A DNA stretch of 38,904 nucleotides from Gemmatimonadota bacterium. GTDB taxonomy: Bacteria; Gemmatimonadota; Gemmatimonadetes; Gemmatimonadales; Gemmatimonadaceae. The translations under genes and the position numbers were made by a program. Numbering within the stretch: position 1 is the stretch's first letter; each line of letters opens with the position of its first letter. The notes beneath the pieces are model-generated. The model was not told the origin of the DNA. It made no database searches and worked only from the letters and a program-made list of their open reading frames with translations. The stretch is taken from contig JAGWRI010000022.1 of the NCBI GenBank assembly GCA_028876525.1, forward strand, positions 1-38,904. The letters are read 5' to 3'. Positions 1 to 7,507 of the stretch are shown one piece after another.

Positions 1-249
1 GCGCATGCGCCGAGCGAGATTGATCTGCGTGGAATGCGCGCCGACGAAGCGGAGGGCGTGGTGATGCAGGCGATCGACTCGGCGGTCCGGGCCGACCTCC
101 GGACGCTGCGCATCATCCACGGGAAAGGCACCGGGGCGCTGCGCGAGCGCGTGGGCGAGATGCTCAAGAAGGACGCGCGCGTGAAGGCCTTCCGGCTGGG
201 CGCCTGGAACGAGGGCGGCGCCGGCGTGACCGTGGCGGACCTGGCGTGA
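1..249 (+). CDS. mutS2: MutS2 C-terminal Smr domain (5' end outside window)
   Basis: Only the last 82 codons are present; the frame is open from base 1, so the gene begins upstream of the window. The residues carry the Smr-domain hallmarks: an IDLRGMRADEA segment (the usual LDLRG motif), then the RIIHGKGTGALR motif, normally H-G-K/R-G-x-G. Smr domains are nucleases found at the C-terminus of MutS2, which acts in recombination control or ribosome rescue. A free-standing Smr protein cannot be excluded because the ATPase part is missing, but the absence of a start close upstream and the LRGMRADEA spacing fit MutS2. Its TGA stop overlaps the GTG start of dnaG by four bases, so the two are probably co-translated. 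Confidence 0.85.
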   Translation, partial: AHAPSEIDLRGMRADEAEGVVMQAIDSAVRADLRTLRIIHGKGTGALRERVGEMLKKDARVKAFRLGAWNEGGAGVTVADLA

Positions 250-2078
250 TCCCCGACGACGTGGTCGAGCGCGTGGCCGAGGCGGCCGACATCGTGCAGA
301 TCATCGGCGAGCACGTGAAGCTCAAGCGCGTGGGCCGCACCTGGCGCGGACCCTGTCCCTTCCACCAGGGCACGCACCCCAACTTCTCGGTCACGCCCGG
401 CGGCGGCTACCGCTGCTGGTCGTGCGGCGAGAAGGGGAGCGTGTTCACCTTCGTGCAGAAGCGGCTGGGCCTCGATTTCGTGGACGCCGTGAAGTACGTG
501 GGGCAGAAGTCGGGCGTCGAGGTCCGCGAGGTCTCGCGCCAGCGCGAGGGCCCCGACCCGCGCGAGCCGTTCTGGGAAGTGAATGCCGCCGCCGCCGACT
601 ACTTCCAGCGCATGCTCTGGGAGGGCGAGGCGGGGCAGGCGGCGCGCGACTACCTCGCTCAGCGCGAGGTGCACCGCGAGCAGGCCGACCGCTTCCAGCT
701 CGGCTTCGCCCCGCGCGAGATCGGGCTCATGCGCGCGCACCTGCAGACGCTGGGCTTCGACGACGAGCGGCAGCTGCAGGCGGGGCTGCTCGCGAAGCGC
801 GACGACACCGAGGAGCCGCGCCCCCGGTTCCGGAACCGGCTGATGTTCCCGATTCTCGACGCCCAGGGACGCGTGATCGCGTTCGGCGGGCGCATCCTGG
901 GGCAGGGCGAGCCCAAGTACCTCAATTCGCCCGAGTCGCCCACGTTCGTCAAGGGTCGCACGCTGTACGGGCTGTCGTGGGCCAAGAACGCCATCCGCCG
1001 CTCCGACCGGGTGATTCTCGTCGAAGGGTACTTCGACTGCGTGCGCCTCATGATGGCCGGCGTGGACGAGGTCGTCGCGCCGCTGGGTACGGCGCTGGCC
1101 GAGCCGCAGGCCGAGCTGCTGCGCCGGTACACGCGCAACGTGTTCCTGCTGTACGACAGCGACACGGCGGGGCTCAAGGCCACCTTCCGGGCCGGCGACG
1201 AGCTGCTCCGCCTCGGCATGGCGGTGCAGGTCGTGACCCTGCCCGAGGGGGAGGACCCCGACAGCTTCGTCCGCGCGCACGGGCGCGAGGGCCTCGAGTC
1301 GCACCTCGCGCAGGCGATCGACGTGTTCGAGCGCAAGATCCAGCTGCTCGAGCGCGGGGGCTGGTTCTCCGACCTCCGCCGCAAGCGGCAGGCGCTGGAC
1401 CGGCTGCTTCCCACGCTGCGCGCCGTGAGCGACCCGCTCACGCGGGACCTGTACGTGGCGCGCACCGCCGAGGCGGCGGGGGTGGGCCGCGAGCTGCTGG
1501 AGCGGGAGATCGGCCACGGGCCCGAGCCGGTGCGGGGCGGGAGCGCGGGCCCCCCGCCGCCGCCCCCGGAGTACTTCGAGGAGGAGCCGCCGGCGCCGCC
1601 CGCGCCCCGGGCCGCCGGTCGTGACCGGCGGCGGGCCCCGGGGGTTAGGACTGAGTGGGAGCTCGTGCGTGTGATGTTGCACCAGCCGACGTATCTTGAG
1701 ATGGTGGCGGAACGTGTCGGGCCGGACGATTTCCGGGATCCGGCGCTGCGCGCGATCTACGGCCGGATCGCGGCGGCCGGGCCGGATCGCACGGTACAGG
1801 AGCTGGCGTCGGGTCTCGACGACGAGGCCGGCGGCGTGCTGGAGCTGCTCCTCGAAGAGGACGGTGGACTGGAGAGCGCCGACCAGTTGGTTCAGGAGTA
1901 CCTGAAGCGGCTGCAGCTGGAGCGGTTGCAGCGCCAGCGCGCCGAGATCGACGAGCATCTGCGAATTGCCGGCGAGGCCGAGAAGTCGGAATTGCTCGCG
2001 CGGAAGCAAGCGCTAACGGAGGAGTCGCGTCTACTGGGCGGTCGCGACTGGGCAGGGTTCCGAAGAACACGCCCGTGA
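246..2078 (+). CDS. dnaG: DNA primase
   Basis: DnaG makes RNA primers for replication. The 610-residue protein has the full family order. The N-terminal CHC2 zinc finger has ligands at about C37, H40, C57 and C60 (CPFH...CWSC). The TOPRIM catalytic core has the EGYFD motif near residue 260 and LYDSD near 302. A proline-rich linker at about 435-460 (PPPPPPEYFEEEPP) leads to a helical helicase-interacting C-terminal domain. The GTG start gives a GTGA overlap with mutS2. The region from about 1640 to 2080 is visibly less GC-rich than the core. The usual partner rpoD is not next to it; a coiled-coil zinc-ribbon gene follows after 13 bases. Confidence 0.97.
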   Translation: MIPDDVVERVAEAADIVQIIGEHVKLKRVGRTWRGPCPFHQGTHPNFSVTPGGGYRCWSCGEKGSVFTFVQKRLGLDFVDAVKYVGQKSGVEVREVSRQREGPDPREPFWEVNAAAADYFQRMLWEGEAGQAARDYLAQREVHREQADRFQLGFAPREIGLMRAHLQTLGFDDERQLQAGLLAKRDDTEEPRPRFRNRLMFPILDAQGRVIAFGGRILGQGEPKYLNSPESPTFVKGRTLYGLSWAKNAIRRSDRVILVEGYFDCVRLMMAGVDEVVAPLGTALAEPQAELLRRYTRNVFLLYDSDTAGLKATFRAGDELLRLGMAVQVVTLPEGEDPDSFVRAHGREGLESHLAQAIDVFERKIQLLERGGWFSDLRRKRQALDRLLPTLRAVSDPLTRDLYVARTAEAAGVGRELLEREIGHGPEPVRGGSAGPPPPPPEYFEEEPPAPPAPRAAGRDRRRAPGVRTEWELVRVMLHQPTYLEMVAERVGPDDFRDPALRAIYGRIAAAGPDRTVQELASGLDDEAGGVLELLLEEDGGLESADQLVQEYLKRLQLERLQRQRAEIDEHLRIAGEAEKSELLARKQALTEESRLLGGRDWAGFRRTRP

Positions 2079-2091
2079 TGGGGAGCGGCTA

Positions 2092-2796
2092 GTGCATCAG
2101 GAAGTCGAGGTCTTGTTGGAAGTGCAGCGCGACGACGCGGCGATCTTCGAGCTCGAAGACAAGCTGGCCGCGCTGGCACCGCGCATGGCGGCCCTCGAGG
2201 CCGACACCAAGCGCGCCGAGCGGGCGCTGGACGAGGCGCGGGCCAGCCTGGCCGCCGAGGAGAAGCGGCAGCGCGACGCGCAGTTCCGGATCGACCAGCA
2301 CCGGGAACTGCTCAGGCGGAACGAGGAGGTGATGAACGTCATCACCTCGCCCCGCGAGGCCGCCGCGGCCATGGCCCAGACCGACCAGGCCAAGCGCATG
2401 CTGGCCGACGACGAGCGGGACATGGCGTCCATCCACTCCCGCGTCGAGGACCTGCGCAAGTACGTCGCCGAGCGCGCCGCCGTGGTCGACAGCACCCGGG
2501 CCGCCCAGGGCGATGCCCGCGCGACGCTGGAAGCCGACCGCGCCGGGATCCAGGGACAGCTCGATGCCGCGATGGCCGACCGGAACAAGAAGGCGGTCCG
2601 GGTTTCGCGCTCGCTGCTCGCCCGCTACGACCGCATCCAGCGGCGCCAGCGCTCGGTGGCCCTGTTCGCCCTTCGCGGCCAGTCGTGCAGCCACTGCGAC
2701 ACGCTGATCCCGATGCAGCGCCGGAACGTGATGGTGGGCAGCGGCACGCCCGAGGTCTGCGAGGGGTGCGGCGTGCTGCTGTACGCGGTGGAATGA
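2092..2796 (+). CDS. Coiled-coil protein with C-terminal zinc ribbon (CT398/DUF164-like)
   Basis: A 234-residue protein. Residues from about 5 to 190 are charged and heptad-like, as in a long antiparallel coiled coil. They end in a C4 zinc ribbon (CSHC near residue 199, CEGC near 223). This architecture is the CT398-like family, often next to dnaG, rpoD or Nif3-type genes in bacteria. The family's molecular role is poorly known; interactions with RNA polymerase sigma-54 or flagellar parts are reported for the chlamydial member, and I do not extend that here. GTG start; it lies 13 bases after dnaG and probably belongs to the same transcript. The recJ promoter begins only four bases after its stop. 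Confidence 0.85.
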   Translation: MHQEVEVLLEVQRDDAAIFELEDKLAALAPRMAALEADTKRAERALDEARASLAAEEKRQRDAQFRIDQHRELLRRNEEVMNVITSPREAAAAMAQTDQAKRMLADDERDMASIHSRVEDLRKYVAERAAVVDSTRAAQGDARATLEADRAGIQGQLDAAMADRNKKAVRVSRSLLARYDRIQRRQRSVALFALRGQSCSHCDTLIPMQRRNVMVGSGTPEVCEGCGVLLYAVE

Positions 2797-2799
2797 TGG

Positions 2800-2834
2800 T
2801 TGTTGGGGGGGAGGGGCCCCGATAGCTTTGGGGC
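2800..2834 (+). promoter_or_regulatory. recJ promoter, predicted leaderless
   Basis: TTGTTG (2800-2805), a 17-base spacer and TAGCTT (2823-2828) form a sigma-70-type promoter. Six bases (TGGGGC) separate the -10 from the GTG of recJ, so transcription should begin at or next to the start codon. No Shine-Dalgarno sequence can exist on such a transcript. The same TAGNTTTGGGGC-start arrangement occurs at the arginine deiminase gene. Confidence 0.65.
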
Positions 2835-4556
2835 GTGACCGCCCCCGGAACCCGGCTCCGCGCGCCCACCCGCTGGGTCCTGGCGCCCGAGCCCGACCCG
2901 CCCGCCGTCGAGCGCCTGCGCGATGCGCTCCACGTGAGCGAGCCGGTATGCCGGCTCCTGCTCACGCGCGGCTACGCCGAGCCTGAACAGGCCAAGCGCT
3001 TCCTGCGCCCGCGCCTCGACCAGCTCCACGATCCCGCGACCCTGCTCGACATGGATCGCGCCGTCGCGCGCCTCGCCCACGCCATCCGCCAGGGCGAGAC
3101 CGTGCTCGTCCACGGCGACTACGACGTGGACGGCATGTGCTCCACCACGCTCATGGTGAAGACGCTGCGCGCGCTGGGCGGCACCGCGGTGCCGTTCGTG
3201 CCGCAGCGCCTGCGCGACGGGTACGACCTGTCCGACGCCGGCGTGCGCGCGGCAATCGCCGCGAAGGCTGGCGTGGTGCTCACCTGCGACTGCGGCACGA
3301 GCGCCCTCGAACCGGTGCGCGCGCTCAACGCCGCCGGCATCGACGTGATCATCACCGACCACCACCTTCCCGGCGGGCCGCTGCCCGACGCCCTCGCGGT
3401 GCTCAATCCCAGGCGCCCCGGATGCCCGTCCCCCGACAAGGACCTGGCCGCCGTCGGGGTGGCGTTCAAGCTCGCGCTGGCCCTGAGGCGCGCCTTCGGC
3501 GAGAGCGAGCAGCCGGCGTACGAGATGCTCGACCTCGTGGCCCTCGCCACGGTGGCCGACATCGCCCCGTTGCGCGGCGAGAATCGCGTCATGGTGCGCT
3601 ATGGCCTCCGGCTGCTGTCCGAGACCCGGAACGTCGGCCTCAGGGCGCTGATCCGCGCCGCCGGACTGGACCGCAAGCCGCTCACCGCCGGACGCGTGGG
3701 GTACATCCTGGCCCCGCGCCTCAACGCCGTGGGGCGGCTCGATCACGCGATCCGCGGCGTCGAGCTGCTCATGACCGACGACGAGGGGGAGGCCAACCGG
3801 CTGGCCCGGGAGTTCGAGGAGCTGAACGTGCGGCGCCAGGACATCGACCGGCGCACGCTCGACGACGCCCGTCGCAAGGCCGAGGCGCTGGACCTGGACC
3901 GCACGTTCGGCATCGTCCTCGCCGGCGACGGCTGGCACCCCGGCGTGATCGGCATCGTCGCCTCGCGCGTGGTCGAGGAGTTCGGTCGCCCCACGGTGCT
4001 CGTCGCCCTCGAGGGCGAAACGGGGAAGGGATCCGGCCGCTCGATTTCGGCGTTCGACCTCCACGGCGGGCTCGCCCGTTGCAGCGACCTGCTGATGCGC
4101 TTCGGCGGGCACCGCTCGGCTGCCGGCGTGACCGTGGCCCGCGACCGGGTCGAGGCCTTCGCCGAGCGATTCAACGCCGTGGCCGCCGAGGCCCTGACCC
4201 CGGACGACCTCGTGCCCGAGCTGCGCGTGGACCTCGAGCTGCCGTTCGACGCCGCCACCGACGATCTCGAAACGGTGCTGCGCCACCTCGAACCCTGCGG
4301 GATGGGGAACCCGTCTCCCGTGCTGGCATCGCGCGGCGTGAGGCTCGGCGCGCCGCCGCGCGCCGTCGGGAAGGATGGCCTGCGCCTCGTGCTGCAGGCG
4401 GGCGGGCACACGCTCACCGCCATCGGCTGGGGAATGGCCGGGCGGCGCGGGGAGCTCGACCTCGGGCGGCCCCTGGACGTGGCGTTCCGCCTCGAGCGCG
4501 ACGAATGGAACGGCGAGTCGCGCCTGCAGGCGCGGCTCGCCGATTTCCGGGGCTGA
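2835..4556 (+). CDS. recJ: Single-stranded-DNA-specific 5'-3' exonuclease RecJ
   Basis: RecJ degrades 5' single-stranded DNA ends in recombinational and mismatch repair. The 573-residue product is family-sized. The DHH phosphoesterase motifs are visible: HGDYDVDG (about residues 93-100), a DCG motif about 60 residues later, ITDHH near 175, and then the DHHA1 GGHRSAAG motif near 425. A C-terminal OB-like segment completes the enzyme. The GTG start is fixed by the promoter that abuts it and by sensible N-terminal content (a TRWVLAP segment typical of RecJ). The rsmD ATG follows the stop after two bases, so the two genes are surely co-transcribed. Confidence 0.96.
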   Translation: MTAPGTRLRAPTRWVLAPEPDPPAVERLRDALHVSEPVCRLLLTRGYAEPEQAKRFLRPRLDQLHDPATLLDMDRAVARLAHAIRQGETVLVHGDYDVDGMCSTTLMVKTLRALGGTAVPFVPQRLRDGYDLSDAGVRAAIAAKAGVVLTCDCGTSALEPVRALNAAGIDVIITDHHLPGGPLPDALAVLNPRRPGCPSPDKDLAAVGVAFKLALALRRAFGESEQPAYEMLDLVALATVADIAPLRGENRVMVRYGLRLLSETRNVGLRALIRAAGLDRKPLTAGRVGYILAPRLNAVGRLDHAIRGVELLMTDDEGEANRLAREFEELNVRRQDIDRRTLDDARRKAEALDLDRTFGIVLAGDGWHPGVIGIVASRVVEEFGRPTVLVALEGETGKGSGRSISAFDLHGGLARCSDLLMRFGGHRSAAGVTVARDRVEAFAERFNAVAAEALTPDDLVPELRVDLELPFDAATDDLETVLRHLEPCGMGNPSPVLASRGVRLGAPPRAVGKDGLRLVLQAGGHTLTAIGWGMAGRRGELDLGRPLDVAFRLERDEWNGESRLQARLADFRG

Positions 4557-4558
4557 CC

Positions 4559-5077
4559 ATGCGCATCGTGGCCGGCAAATGGCGTGGGCGCCGCATCGAA
4601 CCGCCGGCCGACGAGCGGGTGCGTCCCACGGCGGACCGCGTGCGCGAGGCGTGGATGAGCATCGTCTCGCCCTGGCTGCCCGAGGCGCGCGTGGTGGATC
4701 TGTTCTCCGGATCGGGCGCGCTGGGGCTCGAGGCCCTGTCGCGCGGGGCGGCCGAGGCGCACTTCGTCGAGGTCTCGCCGGCGGGGGTGCGCTGCATTCG
4801 CCAGAACGCCGCCGCGCTCGGCGCCGGCGACGAGGCGGTGATCCACCGCGGCGACGCGCTGCGGTTCATCGAGGGCCTCGCGCCGCACGCCTTCGACGTC
4901 GCGTTCGCCGACCCCCCGTACGGGCACGGCCTGGCCACCCGCGTGGCCGAGGCGTGGCTCGCCGTGCCGTTCGCCGACGTGCTGGGCGTGGAGCACCGGA
5001 AGAACGAGCACCTCCCCGGCGAGGGCTCCCGGCGCGTATACGGCGACACCGTGGTCACGATCTACCGGGCCGATTGA
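4559..5077 (+). CDS. rsmD: 16S rRNA (guanine966-N2)-methyltransferase RsmD
   Basis: A 172-residue SAM-dependent methyltransferase. The N-terminus MRIVAGKWRGRRI and the downstream RPTADRVREA segment are hallmarks of RsmD. Motif I is DLFSGSGALGLEALSRGA (about residue 45), and the catalytic DPPY motif (ADPPYGHG) is near residue 120. It methylates G966 of 16S rRNA in the small-subunit assembly pathway. The ORF track runs this frame far upstream inside recJ; the ATG two bases after the recJ stop is the real start. coaD follows about 100 bases downstream, a common pairing. Confidence 0.95.
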   Translation: MRIVAGKWRGRRIEPPADERVRPTADRVREAWMSIVSPWLPEARVVDLFSGSGALGLEALSRGAAEAHFVEVSPAGVRCIRQNAAALGAGDEAVIHRGDALRFIEGLAPHAFDVAFADPPYGHGLATRVAEAWLAVPFADVLGVEHRKNEHLPGEGSRRVYGDTVVTIYRAD

Positions 5078-5103
5078 CGGTGGGCGGCGGGCGGCCGCGG
5101 TGC

Positions 5104-5109
5104 TATCAT
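5104..5109 (+). promoter_or_regulatory. Possible -10 element before coaD
   Basis: TATCAT stands out in a very GC-rich 100-base gap between rsmD and coaD. A TTGACG lies upstream (5074-5079), but 24 bases away, too far for a standard -35. Transcription from here would give a leader of about 60 bases. Weak evidence; coaD may simply be read from the recJ promoter. Confidence 0.25.
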
Positions 5110-5177
5110 TGGGCAAGGCGACGGGCGCCCGGGCGGCCGCCGCCGCGGGCCGCCACGACCTCCACGCCTCGATCGCC

Positions 5178-5663
5178 ATGACGCGCATCGCCATCTACGC
5201 CGGCAGCTTCGATCCGATCACGCGGGGCCACGAGGACCTGATGCTGCGCAGCCTCGGCTTCGTGGACCGCCTCATCGTGGGCGTGACCACCAACGTCGCC
5301 AAGCAGCCGCTGTTCTCGGTGGACGAGCGCGTGGCCCTGATCCGCGAGGCCGTGGACAACGAATCCCGCATCGACGTGCGGGAGTTCAGCGGCCTGCTGG
5401 TGGACTTCGCGCGCCAGGTCGGCGCCACGCTGGTCATCCGCGGGCTGCGCGCGGTGAGCGACTTCGAGTACGAGTACCAGATGGCGCTCATGAACCGCCA
5501 CCTCTCGCCCAACCTCGAGACCGTGTTCATGGTGCCGTCGCTCGACACGACGTACATCAGCGCCAGCCTGGTGCGCGAGATCGCCAAGTTCCGCGGCGAC
5601 CTGAGCGGGCTGGTGCACCCGTCGGTGGCCGACGCCCTGCGCCGGAAGATCGCGGGGGCATGA
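5178..5663 (+). CDS. coaD: Phosphopantetheine adenylyltransferase
   Basis: CoaD transfers AMP from ATP to 4'-phosphopantetheine in the penultimate step of coenzyme A synthesis. The 161-residue protein matches the family size. It starts with [19 protein letters not shown], containing the nucleotidyltransferase TxGH signature, and ends with the [12 protein letters not shown]-type motif ([17 protein letters not shown]). The ORF track begins 26 codons earlier, but that extension is low-complexity, Ala- and Arg-rich sequence; the ATG at 5178 sits right before the conserved N-terminus. Its stop overlaps the ATG of the phosphotransacetylase gene, so CoA synthesis and a CoA-using enzyme are coupled in translation. 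Confidence 0.97.
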   Translation: MTRIAIYAGSFDPITRGHEDLMLRSLGFVDRLIVGVTTNVAKQPLFSVDERVALIREAVDNESRIDVREFSGLLVDFARQVGATLVIRGLRAVSDFEYEYQMALMNRHLSPNLETVFMVPSLDTTYISASLVREIAKFRGDLSGLVHPSVADALRRKIAGA

Positions 5664-6691
5664 GCTTCCTGGCCGACGTCCGCACGCGGGCCGCGGCGCT
5701 GGGCAAGCGGATCGTCTTTCCGGAGTCGGCCGACCCGCGCACCCTCGACGCCGTGCGCGCCCTCAGGGCGCAGGCGGTCGTGGCGCCCGCGCTGGTGCTC
5801 GATCCGGCGGTCCCGGGCTCGCACGCCGCGGCCCGCGCCGTGGGGGTCGAGACCGCCGACCCGGCCACCGACCCGCGCGCCGACCAGATTGCGCACCTGC
5901 TGTTCGCCGCCCGTCACGCGAAGGGGCTGAGCGAGGCCGAGGCGGGGCGGCTGGCCCGCACGCCGCTCTACTTCGCCGATGGGCTGGTGCGGATGGGGCA
6001 GGCGGACGGGTGCGTGGCGGGCGCCTGCCACACCACGGCCGACGTGCTGCGCGCCTCGCTGGCGCTGGTCGGGCCGGCCGCCGGCGTGCACAGCGTGTCG
6101 AGCGCGTTCTACATGGTCGTGCCCCCGTTCCGCGGCACCGCGAGCGACGAGGTGCTGACGTTCACCGACTGCGCGGTGATCCCGTATCCGACCGCCGACC
6201 AGCTGGCGGACATCGCGATCGCCGCGGCGCGCGACCGGCGGCGCATCGTGGGCGACGATCCGGTGGTGGCCTTTCTGTCGTTCAGCACGCGGGCCAGCGC
6301 CGAGGGGGCCAGCGTGGACCTGGTGCGGACCGCGCTGCAGCTGGCCCGCGCCCGGGCGCCGGACGTCCCGATGGACGGCGAGGCGCAGGCCGACGCGGCG
6401 CTGATCGCGTCGGTGGCCGGCCGCAAGATGCCCGACAGCCCGGTGGGCGGCCGCGCGAACGTCCTGGTCTTCCCGTCGCTCGACGCCGGCAACATCGCGT
6501 ACAAGCTGGTCCAGCGGCTGGCCGGAGCCCACGCCGTGGGGCCCATCGTCCAGGGGCTGCGGCGCCCGTGCAGCGACCTTTCGCGCGGAGCGACCAGCGA
6601 GGACATATTTCACGTGGCGGCGGTGACCGCCCTGCAGGCACACGATGGCGCGGCCGCGGCCGCGCCGGTCCTCGAGGAGAGAATGGCATGA
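5660..6691 (+). CDS. pta: Phosphate acetyltransferase (stand-alone Pta domain)
   Basis: Pta interconverts acetyl-CoA plus phosphate with acetyl phosphate plus CoA. The 343 residues form the catalytic domain only, without the N-terminal DRTGG regulatory part of long Pta enzymes. Recognisable segments are [14 protein letters not shown] at the N-terminus, [11 protein letters not shown] (about residue 112), [19 protein letters not shown] (about 170), [10 protein letters not shown] and [25 protein letters not shown] near the C-terminus. No acetate kinase gene lies in the window. A phosphate butyryltransferase is a less likely alternative. It starts with a 4-base ATGA overlap with coaD and ends with one onto the STAS gene. 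Confidence 0.92.
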   Translation: MSFLADVRTRAAALGKRIVFPESADPRTLDAVRALRAQAVVAPALVLDPAVPGSHAAARAVGVETADPATDPRADQIAHLLFAARHAKGLSEAEAGRLARTPLYFADGLVRMGQADGCVAGACHTTADVLRASLALVGPAAGVHSVSSAFYMVVPPFRGTASDEVLTFTDCAVIPYPTADQLADIAIAAARDRRRIVGDDPVVAFLSFSTRASAEGASVDLVRTALQLARARAPDVPMDGEAQADAALIASVAGRKMPDSPVGGRANVLVFPSLDAGNIAYKLVQRLAGAHAVGPIVQGLRRPCSDLSRGATSEDIFHVAAVTALQAHDGAAAAAPVLEERMA

Positions 6692-7020
6692 GCTTCACGA
6701 TCACGAAGCAGGGCGACGTGTCCATCGTCGAGATCGACGGCCAGCTCATCGTGGGCAACCGGCAGGAGCTCAAGCAGAAGATGCTCGAGGCTCTCGAAGC
6801 CGGCGCCCGCAAGCTGCTGGTGGACTTCACGAAGACGGGGTACATCGACAGCTCCGGGCTGGGCGTCCTCGTGTCGCTGTCGAAGAAGATCCGGGAGCAG
6901 GGCGGGGAGCTTCGCCTGGCCGCGCTCAACGAGGATCTGCGCACGCTGTTCGAGCTCACCAAGCTCGACACGCTGTTCCAGATCGCCGACACCCGCGAGC
7001 AGGCGCTCGCCAGCTTCTGA
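6688..7020 (+). CDS. STAS-domain anti-sigma factor antagonist (RsbV/SpoIIAA-like)
   Basis: A 110-residue single STAS domain. The DSSGLG motif at residues 54-59 carries the serine (most likely S56) that the partner kinase phosphorylates in this family. When dephosphorylated, such proteins bind the anti-sigma kinase and free its target. The next two genes encode a kinase and a PP2C phosphatase, so the whole partner switch is encoded here in the order antagonist, kinase, phosphatase. No sigma factor gene is adjacent, so the final target is unknown; it could be a sigma factor elsewhere or a non-transcriptional partner. ATGA overlap with pta. Confidence 0.92.
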   Translation: MSFTITKQGDVSIVEIDGQLIVGNRQELKQKMLEALEAGARKLLVDFTKTGYIDSSGLGVLVSLSKKIREQGGELRLAALNEDLRTLFELTKLDTLFQIADTREQALASF

Positions 7021-7060
7021 CGGCGGCCGGCCGGATCGGCGCCGCAGCCCCGGTGACGCG

Positions 7061-7507
7061 ATGACGAGCCCGCAGGAGCTTCCGCCGCAAGGGCGCACCC
7101 TGGAGTTCGAGATTCCGAGCGACGTGCGGTTCATCGAGCGCATCGTGGACGCGGTGCGCGCGGAGTGCCGCAGCCACCGCTTCGACGAACGCCACCTGGC
7201 GCTCAACGTCCCGGTGGCGCTCACCGAAGCGCTCTCCAACGCCATCCTGCGCGGCAACGAGCGCGACCGCGCCAAACTGGTGCGGGTGCGCGCCGTCGTG
7301 GACGAGATCCGCCTCGTGATCGAGGTCGCCGACGAGGGCAGCGGCTTCGACCTCGAGACCAGCCTGCGCGACCCGACCACCCCCGAACGCCTGATGGCCG
7401 AAGACGGCCGCGGGTTGTTCCTCATGCTCCGCCTGATGGACCGCGTGGAACGGGTCCCGGTGCCCGGCGGCAGCCTCGTGCGGATGGTCCTCCACCGCGC
7501 CTCATGA
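7061..7507 (+). CDS. RsbW-like serine kinase / anti-sigma factor
   Basis: A 148-residue GHKL (HATPase) protein. The N-box is TEALSNAILRGN (E56, N60), the G1 box DEGSGFD (about 91-97) and the G2 box GRGLFLM (about 117-123). Family members bind a sigma factor or another target and phosphorylate the STAS antagonist. The residue after the N-box is Arg where RsbW/SpoIIAB usually have His (HGN), which is common in environmental paralogues. A 40-base gap separates it from the STAS gene, and its stop overlaps the next ATG by four bases. Confidence 0.9.
   Translation: MTSPQELPPQGRTLEFEIPSDVRFIERIVDAVRAECRSHRFDERHLALNVPVALTEALSNAILRGNERDRAKLVRVRAVVDEIRLVIEVADEGSGFDLETSLRDPTTPERLMAEDGRGLFLMLRLMDRVERVPVPGGSLVRMVLHRAS

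Noticed and set aside
1554-1640. CCGCCGCCG-rich low-complexity stretch in dnaG, considered as a repeat or insertion
   Set aside because: It is in frame and encodes the flexible proline-rich linker expected between the primase core and the C-terminal domain.
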